Assembly: GCA_030560485.1 (NCBI GenBank)
Contig: JAKTTS010000270.1
Span: 1-21,105, forward strand
Source of the DNA: Ascoidea tarda (nom. inval.)
Taxonomy: Eukaryota; Ascomycota; Saccharomycetes; Ascoideales; Ascoideaceae
Reading direction: 5' to 3'
Length of the DNA: 21,105 nt
Part shown: piece after piece, positions 8,514 to 17,945 of the stretch
Position numbering within the stretch: position 1 is the first letter of the stretch
How the letters are laid out: every line of letters starts with the position of its first letter
Program-made: the position numbers and the translations under genes
Notes under the pieces: generated by a model
The model's database searches: none
What the model was told of the DNA's origin: nothing
The model's input: only the letters and a program-made list of their open reading frames with translations

Positions 8514-10202
8514 ATGACTCAATCTTCCAGTCCATACAACCAAACAAGCGAAACAATTAGAATATTCAAGGCTTTAGTTGACGATCCTTTGTTAGATATT
8601 CCTCGAGAAATTAAAGACAACGTTGATAAAATTAAATTTACCAATGATCAGAGCAGCGAAATTATTCTTCCCTGTCGATTGAAAGAATGCGAAACAGCAG
8701 CTGCTTTGAAGGGTCTTGAAGCACTTGCTGCTATTGCAATTTCAAATCTACGTTTTAATAATGATTCTTCGGATTCAGGCACTATTGATTTGCAACATGC
8801 GTTGATGTTTTTATTTCTGACTTATCTATCATCTGTCGATGGGCTGGGCAAATTAGACAAGGACGTCATTAAATATTTGAAACCAACAGATTTAAATCAA
8901 GCACAGTCGATAACATACAGAAGAATGTCTGCCAATTTATATGAAACAAAAGATAAAGGAAGATATTACCATATACATGGCTCTCTTGAGGCATCAACCC
9001 AATTAAAATTAATTGGATTACCACCCTATAATCCAAAATTAACAGATTATAATGAAATTGTCAATGTTATTCAAGGTGCTGTGCATAATTTTTCAGTAGA
9101 TGAGTTAGAAGAACAAACTTTGAAATATAGACAAGCTGGTGTTGAAGCTATGAAATCTGAAGATTTTCTTCAAACTCCTCATGGAAAAACCATTTCATCA
9201 AAACCTTTTTGGGAAATAGAAGCTCTAGAAACCGATACGCCACCTGTTGAATTTGCTCCATTATCTGGAGATTCTGTACAAAAACCTCAAATTTTGAAAG
9301 GGCTAAAAGTTTTGGAGTTATGTCGTATTATAGCAGGTCCAACCATTGGCCGTATCTTAGCTGAGTATGGAGCTGAAGTAATAAAAGTCACCTCGCCTAC
9401 TTTGCCAGATGTCCCCTTTTTTCAAATTGATTGTAATTTTGGCAAACATACCTGTGAATTGAATTTAAAAAACAAAGAAGACAGAGTTAAGTTTGAAGAA
9501 TTATTAAAAGATGCTGATATTGTTCTTGACGGATATAGAACAAATGCAATTGAAAACTTGGGATATGGACCATCCAAAATGGCAGAATTTGCTAGACAGA
9601 GAAACAAGGGATACATATATGGATCAGAAAACTGTTTTGGGTTTTCAGGTGAATGGTCAGGTAGAGCTGGATGGCAACAAATCGCAGATTGTGCAAGTGG
9701 TGTTGCTTGGATTCAGGGTCAATCTTTGGGTTTGAATGAGCCAATGGTTCCACCATTTCCAATGAGTGATTATGGGACTGGTTGTATGGTGGCTATTGCA
9801 ATTTTGCTTGCAGTTTATAAGAGAGCAAAGTTTGGAGGATCTTATTGGTGCAAATCATCATTGATTCAATACGACTTGTTGTTAATGAAACAGGGACTTT
9901 ATCCAGATGATATCTGGCAAAATGTGTTGAACAAATCTAGTAAAGACGTTTTGAAATTGAGATACTATGATTCAGTAGACAAAATATCTTCCGCATGTTT
10001 GCGATCTATGAAAAGATTCAAACCTGACTTATTTAACGGAGAGGGAGATCAATCAGAATATTTTACCAAATCATACAGTGAGGGTTTCAAAGGCACTGTC
10101 AAAGTTTTAAAACCAGTAGTTCAAATGAAAAATACAAGAAACGAATTCAATACTTCTACCAGACCAAATGGGTATGACAAGCCTGAATGGTTTATGAATT
10201 AG
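8514..10202 (+). CDS. CaiB/BaiF family III CoA-transferase, fungal two-part form
   Basis: A 562-residue protein. The N-terminal half (about 1-235) matches the degenerate CaiB-like half seen in long fungal members, with AALKGLEALAAIA, YRRMSANLYETKDKGRYYHI (about 135-155) and HGSLEASTQLKLIGL. The C-terminal half starts at about 260 with LKGLKVLELCRIIAGPTIG, then LAEYGAEVIKV, NFGKHTCELNLK, DADIVLDGYR, GWQQIADCASG and PMSDYGTGCMVAIA. Asp419 in SDYGTG sits where the catalytic Asp of formyl-CoA transferase lies. Family III enzymes move CoA from an acyl-CoA to a carboxylic acid through an anhydride/thioester on this Asp; some relatives are racemases. The acid used here is unknown. In this context an aromatic-derived dicarboxylic acid, or an acid carried by the Ato transporter, is a reasonable guess. 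Only two Leu positions (102 and 111) use CTG. Confidence 0.9.
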   Translation: MTQSSSPYNQTSETIRIFKALVDDPLLDIPREIKDNVDKIKFTNDQSSEIILPCRLKECETAAALKGLEALAAIAISNLRFNNDSSDSGTIDLQHALMFLFLTYLSSVDGLGKLDKDVIKYLKPTDLNQAQSITYRRMSANLYETKDKGRYYHIHGSLEASTQLKLIGLPPYNPKLTDYNEIVNVIQGAVHNFSVDELEEQTLKYRQAGVEAMKSEDFLQTPHGKTISSKPFWEIEALETDTPPVEFAPLSGDSVQKPQILKGLKVLELCRIIAGPTIGRILAEYGAEVIKVTSPTLPDVPFFQIDCNFGKHTCELNLKNKEDRVKFEELLKDADIVLDGYRTNAIENLGYGPSKMAEFARQRNKGYIYGSENCFGFSGEWSGRAGWQQIADCASGVAWIQGQSLGLNEPMVPPFPMSDYGTGCMVAIAILLAVYKRAKFGGSYWCKSSLIQYDLLLMKQGLYPDDIWQNVLNKSSKDVLKLRYYDSVDKISSACLRSMKRFKPDLFNGEGDQSEYFTKSYSEGFKGTVKVLKPVVQMKNTRNEFNTSTRPNGYDKPEWFMN

Positions 10203-10220
10203 AATCAATAAAATATAGAA

Positions 10221-10275
10221 TTTTCTTTTATTTTCTTTTATTTTCTTTTATTCTTTTTCTTTTTCTTTTTCTTTA
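10221..10275 (+). repeat. Pyrimidine-rich composite repeat: TTTTCTTTTA x3, then CTTTTT hexamers
   Basis: Three exact decamers (10221-10250) run into about four CTTTTT units. They start 18 bases after the CoA-transferase stop codon. T-rich plus-strand DNA in a 3' region often overlaps cleavage and polyadenylation signals in yeasts. Confidence 0.85.
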
Positions 10276-10470
10276 GTATATACCACCATTACTATTTTAC
10301 TTTGAAATTCTATGTTATATTTTTTTGATATTACATACGAAATTAATGTAAATATTTGTTCAACAAAATCATCTTCTCTTAAAGAAGTGGATTTCATTTA
10401 AAAATAAAATAATATCAATACCAAAAATAATAATTGATCATTGATTATAAATGATAGGAGTAAAAATATG

Positions 10471-10500
10471 TCTATTGATAAAATTTCTATTGATAAAATT
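10471..10500 (+). repeat. 15-bp perfect tandem duplication
   Basis: TCTATTGATAAAATT occurs twice head to tail in the convergent intergenic region. No function is evident. Confidence 0.9.
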
Positions 10501-10613
10501 TGAGAATATCGAGTTGGTGAATGATAGTAGTATATATAGTTGAAGTTGCCAACTGTGTAATTGGACGACAACTTATTTGATGAGATGTATATAATGAAAA
10601 AAATGGTAGAATT

Positions 10614-11567
10614 TCAATTCAAATTGTTCAACGTTAGATCATTAAAAAATTTTGTTGAGGTCTTTAGAAATAAAGCTGGAGCTTCTGTGATTAGCCAATG
10701 GGAGGTATCAAAGGTTATCAAATCATTATTGGGAAAGAACTGATCGATTGAATCGATAGAATCAGAAGTGATAAAATCAGAGTCTTTTGCTTTTAAAAAC
10801 AACGCTGGATTATTATATTTGACATTTTTAAAATGGTCAATTGGAAAATCACCAGCATCTATAAGCATTTGATCAAGATCATTGACTGGTATTCTAAAAT
10901 GACAGTATTCATCATTAAAATACTCAGTAGCCTGGTTGGTATAATTTGATAGCAAAAACAATTTTAATGAATGATTTTCTTCCTCTTTTGAGATCTCATT
11001 CATGACTTTTTTAAACCAACTGGGATCATTTTTAAGTATTTTGACATTATTTTCTATATTCTGCATTACCTTCAAGTGGTGGAAAAAAGAAGAATCTAAC
11101 CTGGCTCTTACTGGAGCATTATCAACAGCAATAAAACTCAGGACCATATCGGGGTGCTCCAAAGCAAGAGTCATGGCGACCTTTGCACCCATGGAATGGC
11201 CAACAACATTGACATGTTGCAAGTCTCTATTGAGCAAAAAATGGTAGATGTCGTTGGACAATGTGAGATAGTCCGAGGGAAAGGCATGGGGAGACTTTGA
11301 ATGGTTTCTCAAGTCAACAGAATAAACAGAAGTACCTAGAGACTCAGCTAGTTTTTTACCAACCGATTTGAAGTTCTGTTTGGAGCCAAAGAGCCCATGA
11401 ATCAAAAGTAGCGAAGCAACACCAGTAGAGCTGCCGAGAAACCAGCGGGGACGAAACAAATCATAACTGAGATCTACAGGAGACAGCACATTTGTGGAAT
11501 ACAATGACCTACCCCAGGGGAGCCTCAGGAAGGAACATTTGCTGGAGCTGGCTTTGAGAAGAAACAT
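10614..11567 (-). CDS. Mitochondrial alpha/beta hydrolase of the IMO32/EAT1 family
   Basis: I choose the ATG at 11565-11567 (317 residues). From there the N-terminus (residues 1-28) is rich in Ser, Lys, Arg and hydrophobics with no acidic residue, as in a mitochondrial targeting peptide. The open frame reaches 56 codons further upstream, but that part overlaps promoter elements. Visible motifs: LLLIHGLFGSKQNF (53-66), VYSVDLRNHSKSPH (81-94), VVGHSMGAKVAM with Ser125, FIAVDNAPV with Asp149, and TSHWLITEAP with His290. The 24-residue Ser-to-Asp spacing equals that which I recall for the Wickerhamomyces Eat1 triad. The family includes yeast Imo32 (function poorly known) and Eat1, which makes ethyl acetate from ethanol and acetyl-CoA and can hydrolyse esters and thioesters. 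Which of the two it matches cannot be told by eye. It is divergent from ATP2 across 406 bp. Confidence 0.85.
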   Translation of the reverse strand: MFLLKASSSKCSFLRLPWGRSLYSTNVLSPVDLSYDLFRPRWFLGSSTGVASLLLIHGLFGSKQNFKSVGKKLAESLGTSVYSVDLRNHSKSPHAFPSDYLTLSNDIYHFLLNRDLQHVNVVGHSMGAKVAMTLALEHPDMVLSFIAVDNAPVRARLDSSFFHHLKVMQNIENNVKILKNDPSWFKKVMNEISKEEENHSLKLFLLSNYTNQATEYFNDEYCHFRIPVNDLDQMLIDAGDFPIDHFKNVKYNNPALFLKAKDSDFITSDSIDSIDQFFPNNDLITFDTSHWLITEAPALFLKTSTKFFNDLTLNNLN

Positions 11568-11724
11568 TTTGCTGTGCTGCAGATCGAAACCAAAATCGAG
11601 AAGCAGAGAAAAAAAGAGGTTGAGACCATCTGTGAGGGAGTTCTTATTACGTAATTTATGATATATCAACACGTGATTTGTTCCCGCAGGCCACCGCATC
11701 TTCTGCATCTGTATGCGTGCGGTC

Positions 11725-11733
11725 CCGGGTAAC
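11725..11733 (+). promoter_or_regulatory. Reb1-like site
   Basis: CCGGGTAAC contains the reverse complement of the Reb1 core TTACCCG. It lies about 240 bp before the ATP2 ATG. The identical nine bases occur upstream of UBA2. Confidence 0.5.
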
Positions 11734-11754
11734 ATGGGTCTGTTTTGCTATCGT

Positions 11755-11759
11755 CCAAT
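11755..11759 (+). promoter_or_regulatory. CCAAT box upstream of ATP2
   Basis: CCAAT about 215 bp before the ATG. The Hap complex binds CCAAT in promoters of nuclear genes for respiration, ATP synthase genes among them. A five-base word alone is weak evidence. Confidence 0.35.
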
Positions 11760-11973
11760 CATATTCTATCACATTTTCCCAAGACACTTGACCACTAAAA
11801 CTTCTTCACTTTCAGTTGGTCAATGGTTGAAATTTTCCATTAAGTGATTATTATTTATACTGTTGTTTTACTTTACTTCAACTTTTTATCTTCTTTATAT
11901 ATCTTTATTTTAGAAATATATCTATAAAGACAAGGATAAATTCTCTATCAATAAAGAAATAGTAGTTATTGAA

Positions 11974-13890
<1,917 letters not shown>

Positions 13891-14222
13891 ATTTGCAATG
13901 TCTTTTGATATTTAATGTATTTTGTTAGTTTTAGATTCCATATTCCAATTTTGAAAAATAAAAATTACTTTTGATAAAAAGCTCACTAATTTTTTTTAAA
14001 TATTTTTATATATAAATAAACCATATAATGTTCCTCATGAATTTATAAAATTATTCAACTTGTCTTGAAACTAACTAACTAACTAACTAACTAACAAGTA
14101 GAAAAGAAAGCACAAAATGGGACATCAAAAAAAAAGATAACTTGAAATTATTAATAACTTATATTAAATATGTAAATACAATATGATTATAATAAACTAT
14201 GCATTATTAATGATATAATATG
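13891..14222. other. Convergent intergenic region, ATP2 and CCT2
   Basis: A 332-bp AT-rich 3' region shared by ATP2 and CCT2. It has T- and A-runs that could serve polyadenylation on both strands and a CTAA tetranucleotide array at 14071-14095. No gene is seen. Confidence 0.6.
14071..14095 (+). repeat. (CTAA)6 microsatellite
   Basis: Six CTAA units plus one base in the 3' intergenic region. It repeats the core of the branch-point word by chance. Confidence 0.9.
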
Positions 14223-15917
14223 TTAAATAGGGCCTCTATTTCTATCAGCAGTTCTTGGTTTTGCACGAATAATGTTATCGACTCTTAATAAAACTTCAGC
14301 GGCCTCAGTAGCTGAATTGACAACATGGTATTTCAATTTATAACTTTCAACAATTCCCAACTCTCTCATGTCAGCGACAATACCATGGTCAAGATCTAAA
14401 CCTGATGTATATAAACCGTTGTAAATTGAGCTTCTTAATTTTGCTACCAATTCACTTGAGTCAAAACCAGCATTGTCAGCTAATATGGTTGGCAATTGTC
14501 TTAAACCTCTTGCAAATGCTTCAACAGCCAAAGCTTTTTTGCCATCTTCTTTTTGAGCAGCAGTATCAACGGCTTTTGACATTATCATTTCGGAACAGCC
14601 ACCCCCTAAAACAGTTCTGGTTTCTTGAGTTGTTTGAGAAAGCACAGACAAAGCATCGTGTAAGGATCTTTCAGCTTCATCAAGAACATACTGGGTTGCA
14701 CCTCTAAGGATGATTGTACAAGCTTCACCTTTTTGAACTCCAGAGAATTTTACATATGACTCTTCACCAATAAGAACTTCTTCGATTGTATCACAATAAC
14801 CCACTTTGACTAGTTCTGGTTTATCAAAAGTTGAAGCAACTTCACCTCCCGTGACAAAGGCCAATCTTTCAACACCTTCAAAGTCAGCATGCTCTATTGA
14901 ATTTATCCCAAAGTCAGTGAATAATTGTTCAGGATAATCATAGATCAATTGTCTATTAATAAAACAGTTGATATCTTTAAAATTTTTTTGAATTTTTGAA
15001 ACTTTATTATGCATTTTGGTTTTTTCTGCTTTTTCTAAAGCAGCTAGTTTGGAAGTTGAAGATACTTTAAATTTTGCACCAAAAATTTTAACTTTATCGG
15101 TATCCATTGAGGTGTTGGCAATTAATATTTTACAATTTGTAATTTTTTTGGGTTGATTGACACCGAATTTTTTATTTAAAATAAAACCTTCATCCAAATA
15201 GGAATCATTTAGTTTACCACCAACAATTTTTAGAATTTGAATTTGGTCTAAATTAGTTGAACCTTTTAATCTTAGAATAGAATCCACAGCCAAGTTGGCA
15301 AAATAATCTTTATCTTGAGCCAAGATTTTTGAGGATAAAGTTGTCTTTGCGATATTAATCAAGTCTTGTTTAAAGATATCAAAGTTTGATTTATTGTCGA
15401 CGGAGGCTTCAAGTAAAGCTTTCAATGCAGCTTTTGAAGCGATTCTATAGCCTTCGATAACAGTTTGAGGATGAATCTTTTTATTGATTAACTGTTCAGC
15501 TTCTCGCAACAATTCAGATGCTAATACGGTGACAGAGGTGGTACCATCACCAACCTGGTCATCTTGAACTTTTGCTAAGTTAACTAAAACTTTTGCAGCC
15601 GGATTATCTAGTGGGATTGCCTTAAGAATAGTGGCACCATCGTTGGTAACCATTGAGGAATCCGAGCTAGCAGACTGCAACAATTTATCCATACCCTTAG
15701 GACCTAGAGTTGATTTAACCAAGTCACCAACAGCGATGGCGCCTATGAAAGCAGATAAACGAGCATTTTCAGCTCTTTCTTCAGTCGCTTGATCTCCAAA
15801 AATATTAACAGACTGGCAAGAAAAGAAAAAAAAGTAATAAAGATTAGTATCAGCCAAAGTGAAATAAATCAAACCAAGCCATTGAAAAGGAATTGCTAGT
15901 CAAAAGAAACATACCAT
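14223..15917 (-). CDS. CCT2: Chaperonin TRiC/CCT subunit beta (one intron after the ATG)
   Basis: Exon 1 is only the ATG (15915-15917) and exon 2 is 15812-14223. Joined they give 530 residues starting [20 protein letters not shown], matching yeast Cct2 (MSVQIFGDQ..., 527 aa). The open frame upstream of 15812 codes for intron sequence and is not used. Motifs: LGPKGMDK (37-44), NDGAT (58-62) and GDGTTS (89-94) of the ATP site; [39 protein letters not shown]; and a C-terminal [13 protein letters not shown]. The protein is one of eight subunits of the cytosolic double-ring chaperonin that folds actin, tubulin and WD40 proteins. No CTG codon is used in the gene. It is convergent with ATP2. Confidence 0.97.
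15813..15914 (-). other. CCT2 intron (102 nt), directly after the start codon
   Basis: On the minus strand ATG is followed at once by the donor GTATGT. The branch point TACTAAT lies at 15843-15849, and a T-rich tract leads to the acceptor CAG at 15813-15815. Splicing joins ATG to TCT GTT and restores the conserved MSVNIFGDQ start. Confidence 0.93.
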
Positions 15918-16036
15918 GTTGAGAGCAGATTATTATTTGATTAGATTGACAGAAGCAGTTATCTTGTGATGAAGATATTGAAACTTTTCACCTCTTATTG
16001 TGATGAAAATAAAAAATGCGACATGTGAGCTGGAGT

Positions 16037-16062
16037 TTAGAGCCCTATGTTTAGGGCTCTAA
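16037..16062. promoter_or_regulatory. 11-bp inverted repeat with AGCCCTA / TAGGGCT halves (Tbf1-like)
   Basis: TTAGAGCCCTA, four bases (TGTT), then the exact reverse complement TAGGGCTCTAA. Each half contains RCCCTA, the core bound by the Myb-type factor Tbf1 in yeasts. It lies about 120-145 bp before the CCT2 ATG, a sensible position for a promoter site. Confidence 0.5.
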
Positions 16063-16440
16063 GAAAGAGAAGAAGGTTTACAACAAATTCAATTTCGAGA
16101 ATTTGGATTATTACATTTTATTAATATTTTATAAAATTTTCTGGATCAGATTATCACCAGCAAGAAATGTATAAAATTTACCTATAATTATGTGATCAAG
16201 ACCAAAAGAAGAAAGAAAAAAAAAAGAAATTGATACGCTTAATTTCTTGATATTTATTCTATTTACGAGTGACTATTATTACAGGAAATTAAAAACACCA
16301 ACCAAAGTATATGTTAATAAAGATAACATTGGAAACCTGGCATCTTTAGAGAAAAAGATATCGAAGTTGCCAAAAAGTATCAAAAAATATCACAGCAAAA
16401 ACTTTCGTGCAATTGACGTCAAAGTGAATTTTCCAAAAAT

Positions 16441-16506
16441 CGTGAAAATCCGTCAAAAACCGTAAACCTCAGGAAAAAACCGAGGAAAAAACTACGGAAA
16501 AACCGT
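16441..16506 (-). repeat. Repeated CGGTTTTT words (minus strand)
   Basis: Three copies of CGGTTTTT (AAAAACCG on the plus strand) lie about 20 bp apart, with short inverted forms such as ACGG-A5-CCGT at 16494-16506 and CCTC...GAGG around 16467-16485. They lie 60-120 bp after the stop codon of the secreted-protein gene. The function is unknown. Confidence 0.5.
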
Positions 16507-16563
16507 TCTGCAGGTGTATTCAGAAATATGCTGGGTTCATTTTTCTTTTTTTGGAATCTGTCT

Positions 16564-17427
16564 TTAACAGAATTCAAGAATTGAAAACATTAATGATAGT
16601 AACGATATCACTTTGATTTTTGTGAGTTTTAAGATTGAAAATAGACTGTTTGAGGAACTTTTGTAGGAGTAAGCAGATATGAGATTTGAACCAGTGACCA
16701 AACCACAAGAAGATCGTTCATCTTCGTTCAAGCCATTGGTAAATGACTTTGAGCAGTAATTTGATTGATTATCAAAATTGACAAGGAGATTGCTGCAGCT
16801 AAAGTCTTTTGCATAGCTTATGCAATATAGGTTATCGAGATCAAAGTTATTTGGATTTATTGTACAAAAGGAATGGTTCAGACAATCAGGGACATAAATA
16901 ACAGAACTATAGGTTTTCCCATTGGCATCAGTAGCTAGTATTTGGTTTGATGAAGCCTTTAGATGAAAGAAAGTCTCTTGAAATACATGGCATAGTATTT
17001 TGATATTGTCGACGTAATCATAAGATAGATATAAAAAATTGTCCGTATTATTTTCCTGATAAAAGGTGTTTTCAATGGTATAGAACTGAGAGCTTGGATT
17101 GAAAAATATTTGTAATGTGTATAGTATATCAAAGGATTTCGCATTGGAGACAATATTTAAAGAGTTTGAGTGGTAATTTGGTGCATTGAAGTTCTTAAAC
17201 AGCGTTGATGCAGTAAGTAGCTGATCTGTTAGATTCGAGTGATAGTTTGAGCATCCATGGCCGGTGACATTGCTAATCAAAGAATTGAAATAAGCTGAGA
17301 CAACACCACAATTGTCCTCAGAGGCAGAAACATTTGTAGAATTAGTATAACCTCTTGGAACCAAGGAAGATAAAACTGCCGTAAGATGAAGAACGAGCCA
17401 AAATAAAACAACTAAATATAAATTCAT
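16564..17427 (-). CDS. Putative secreted, GPI-anchored cell-surface protein, family not recognised
   Basis: I choose the ATG at 17425-17427 (287 residues) because it starts a clear signal peptide: MNLYLVVLFWLVLHLTAVLS, with likely cleavage near residue 20-25. The frame is open 21 codons further up, but that would bury the signal. The body has seven N-glycosylation sequons (such as NST, NVT, NLT, NNT, NHS, NQS) and nine Cys spread along it, pointing to a disulphide-bonded extracellular domain. The C-terminus has a Ser-rich spacer, then a hydrophobic tail (KVISLLSLMFSILEFC), as in a GPI attachment signal. I do not recognise the family. A TATAAATA box lies about 105 bp upstream on the same strand (17531-17538). 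The gene sits alone between two housekeeping genes, CCT2 and UBA2. Confidence 0.7.
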   Translation of the reverse strand: MNLYLVVLFWLVLHLTAVLSSLVPRGYTNSTNVSASEDNCGVVSAYFNSLISNVTGHGCSNYHSNLTDQLLTASTLFKNFNAPNYHSNSLNIVSNAKSFDILYTLQIFFNPSSQFYTIENTFYQENNTDNFLYLSYDYVDNIKILCHVFQETFFHLKASSNQILATDANGKTYSSVIYVPDCLNHSFCTINPNNFDLDNLYCISYAKDFSCSNLLVNFDNQSNYCSKSFTNGLNEDERSSCGLVTGSNLISAYSYKSSSNSLFSILKLTKIKVISLLSLMFSILEFC

Positions 17428-17530
17428 TTTCAAACATCTATATCGCAAACAAAAGAGAGCTTGGCAGTTTTGCAATACCAATAGAAGCAAACCAAGTCAA
17501 AAGAAAGGGAAATGTCATTACTTCAGCAGG

Positions 17531-17538
17531 TATTTATA
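17531..17538 (-). promoter_or_regulatory. TATA box of the secreted-protein gene
   Basis: TATAAATA on the minus strand, fitting the consensus, about 105 bp before the chosen ATG at 17427. Confidence 0.5.
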
Positions 17539-17816
17539 GGATCTGAGATTACGAAGATCAGGTAGGGATCAAATAATATGCGGATTGGAAACATTGAGAG
17601 TGTGAGTATTCCACGCAGGAAAATAAGCATTGGAAGAGACCTGCATCAGAGAACAAGCAATCACCAAAATTATCTGCAAACCTCAAGAAACTGTCGGCAG
17701 AATAACAAAAAATGGTGAGCAACGAGCCAATGTTGGCCTCAAGCTGGGATTTGCAAATTTGGCAGAATGAAATGCCTTAAACACAGGCCGAATCCCGCCG
17801 CCAATCAGACCGTGTC

Positions 17817-17868
17817 AGGGCTTTAGAAACACGGTAGGGCTTCTAAGATCAGCAGGGCTCTTAGGGCT
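17817..17868 (+). promoter_or_regulatory. Four AGGGCT words upstream of UBA2 (Tbf1-like cluster)
   Basis: AGGGCT starts at 17817, 17836, 17854 and 17863, all in one orientation, with steps of 19, 18 and 9 bp. The copy at 17861-17868 reads TTAGGGCT, the reverse of AGCCCTAA. The same word forms the inverted repeat before CCT2. Confidence 0.5.
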
Positions 17869-17876
17869 TTGTTCCG

Positions 17877-17885
17877 CCGGGTAAC
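17877..17885 (+). promoter_or_regulatory. Reb1-like site upstream of UBA2
   Basis: CCGGGTAAC, identical to the site before ATP2, lies nine bases after the last AGGGCT and about 110 bp before the UBA2 ATG. General factors of this type commonly set a nucleosome-free region in yeast promoters. Confidence 0.5.
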
Positions 17886-17888
17886 GAA

Positions 17889-17945
17889 ATGTTTTGGATG
17901 CTTCAAACCCAGCTCAGTTTGAGCACTGGAGAAAGAAAGAACTGA
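17889..17945 (+). other. Short upstream ORF before UBA2
   Basis: An ATG at 17889, out of frame with UBA2, opens an 18-codon frame that ends in TGA at 17943-17945, 47 bp before the UBA2 ATG. It matters only if transcription starts upstream of 17889; the Reb1-like site directly before it makes either case possible. Confidence 0.4.

Larger units (their letters stand above)
10203..10613. other. Convergent intergenic region with simple repeats
   Basis: A 411-bp AT-rich region between the 3' ends of the CoA-transferase and the mitochondrial hydrolase genes. It holds a T-rich decamer/hexamer array at 10221-10275 and a 15-bp tandem duplication at 10471-10500. No gene is seen; a short open frame near 10561-10743 on the plus strand overlaps the hydrolase gene antisense and has no recognisable content. 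Confidence 0.6.
11568..11973. promoter_or_regulatory. Divergent promoter, mitochondrial hydrolase and ATP2
   Basis: A 406-bp shared region. It contains a Reb1-like CCGGGTAAC at 11725-11733, a CCAAT box at 11755-11759 (possible Hap2/3/4/5 site, expected for a respiratory gene) and T-rich stretches nearer to ATP2. No separate gene is seen. Confidence 0.6.
15918..16563. promoter_or_regulatory. Upstream region of CCT2 and 3' region of the secreted-protein gene
   Basis: A 646-bp region. Near CCT2 it has a repeated TTGTGATGAA (15964-15973 and 15998-16007) and an 11-bp inverted repeat with Tbf1-like halves (16037-16062). Near the secreted-protein gene it has A-rich DNA with repeated AAAAACCG words (16441-16506). 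An open frame at 16247-16465 has no ATG at its start and no recognisable content, so I do not call a gene. Confidence 0.55.

Noticed and set aside
11568-11735. 56-codon N-terminal extension of the mitochondrial hydrolase
   Set aside because: It covers the Reb1-like site (11725-11733); the ATG at 11567 starts a typical mitochondrial presequence.
14071-14095. (CTAA)6 as telomere-like DNA or a branch-point array
   Set aside because: It is a plain tetranucleotide microsatellite in a 3' intergenic region, with no intron signals around it.
15974-15995. Possible heat shock element before CCT2 (GAA...TTC)
   Set aside because: GAA and TTC are separated by four bases, not two, and there is no third repeat.
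15964-16063. Possible box C/D snoRNA (two GTGATGA words like C boxes)
   Set aside because: No CTGA D box at a fitting distance and no terminal stem; the words are better read as promoter or 5' UTR sequence.
16247-16465. 72-codon open frame upstream of CCT2
   Set aside because: No ATG at its start, Lys-rich low-information sequence and no recognisable domain.
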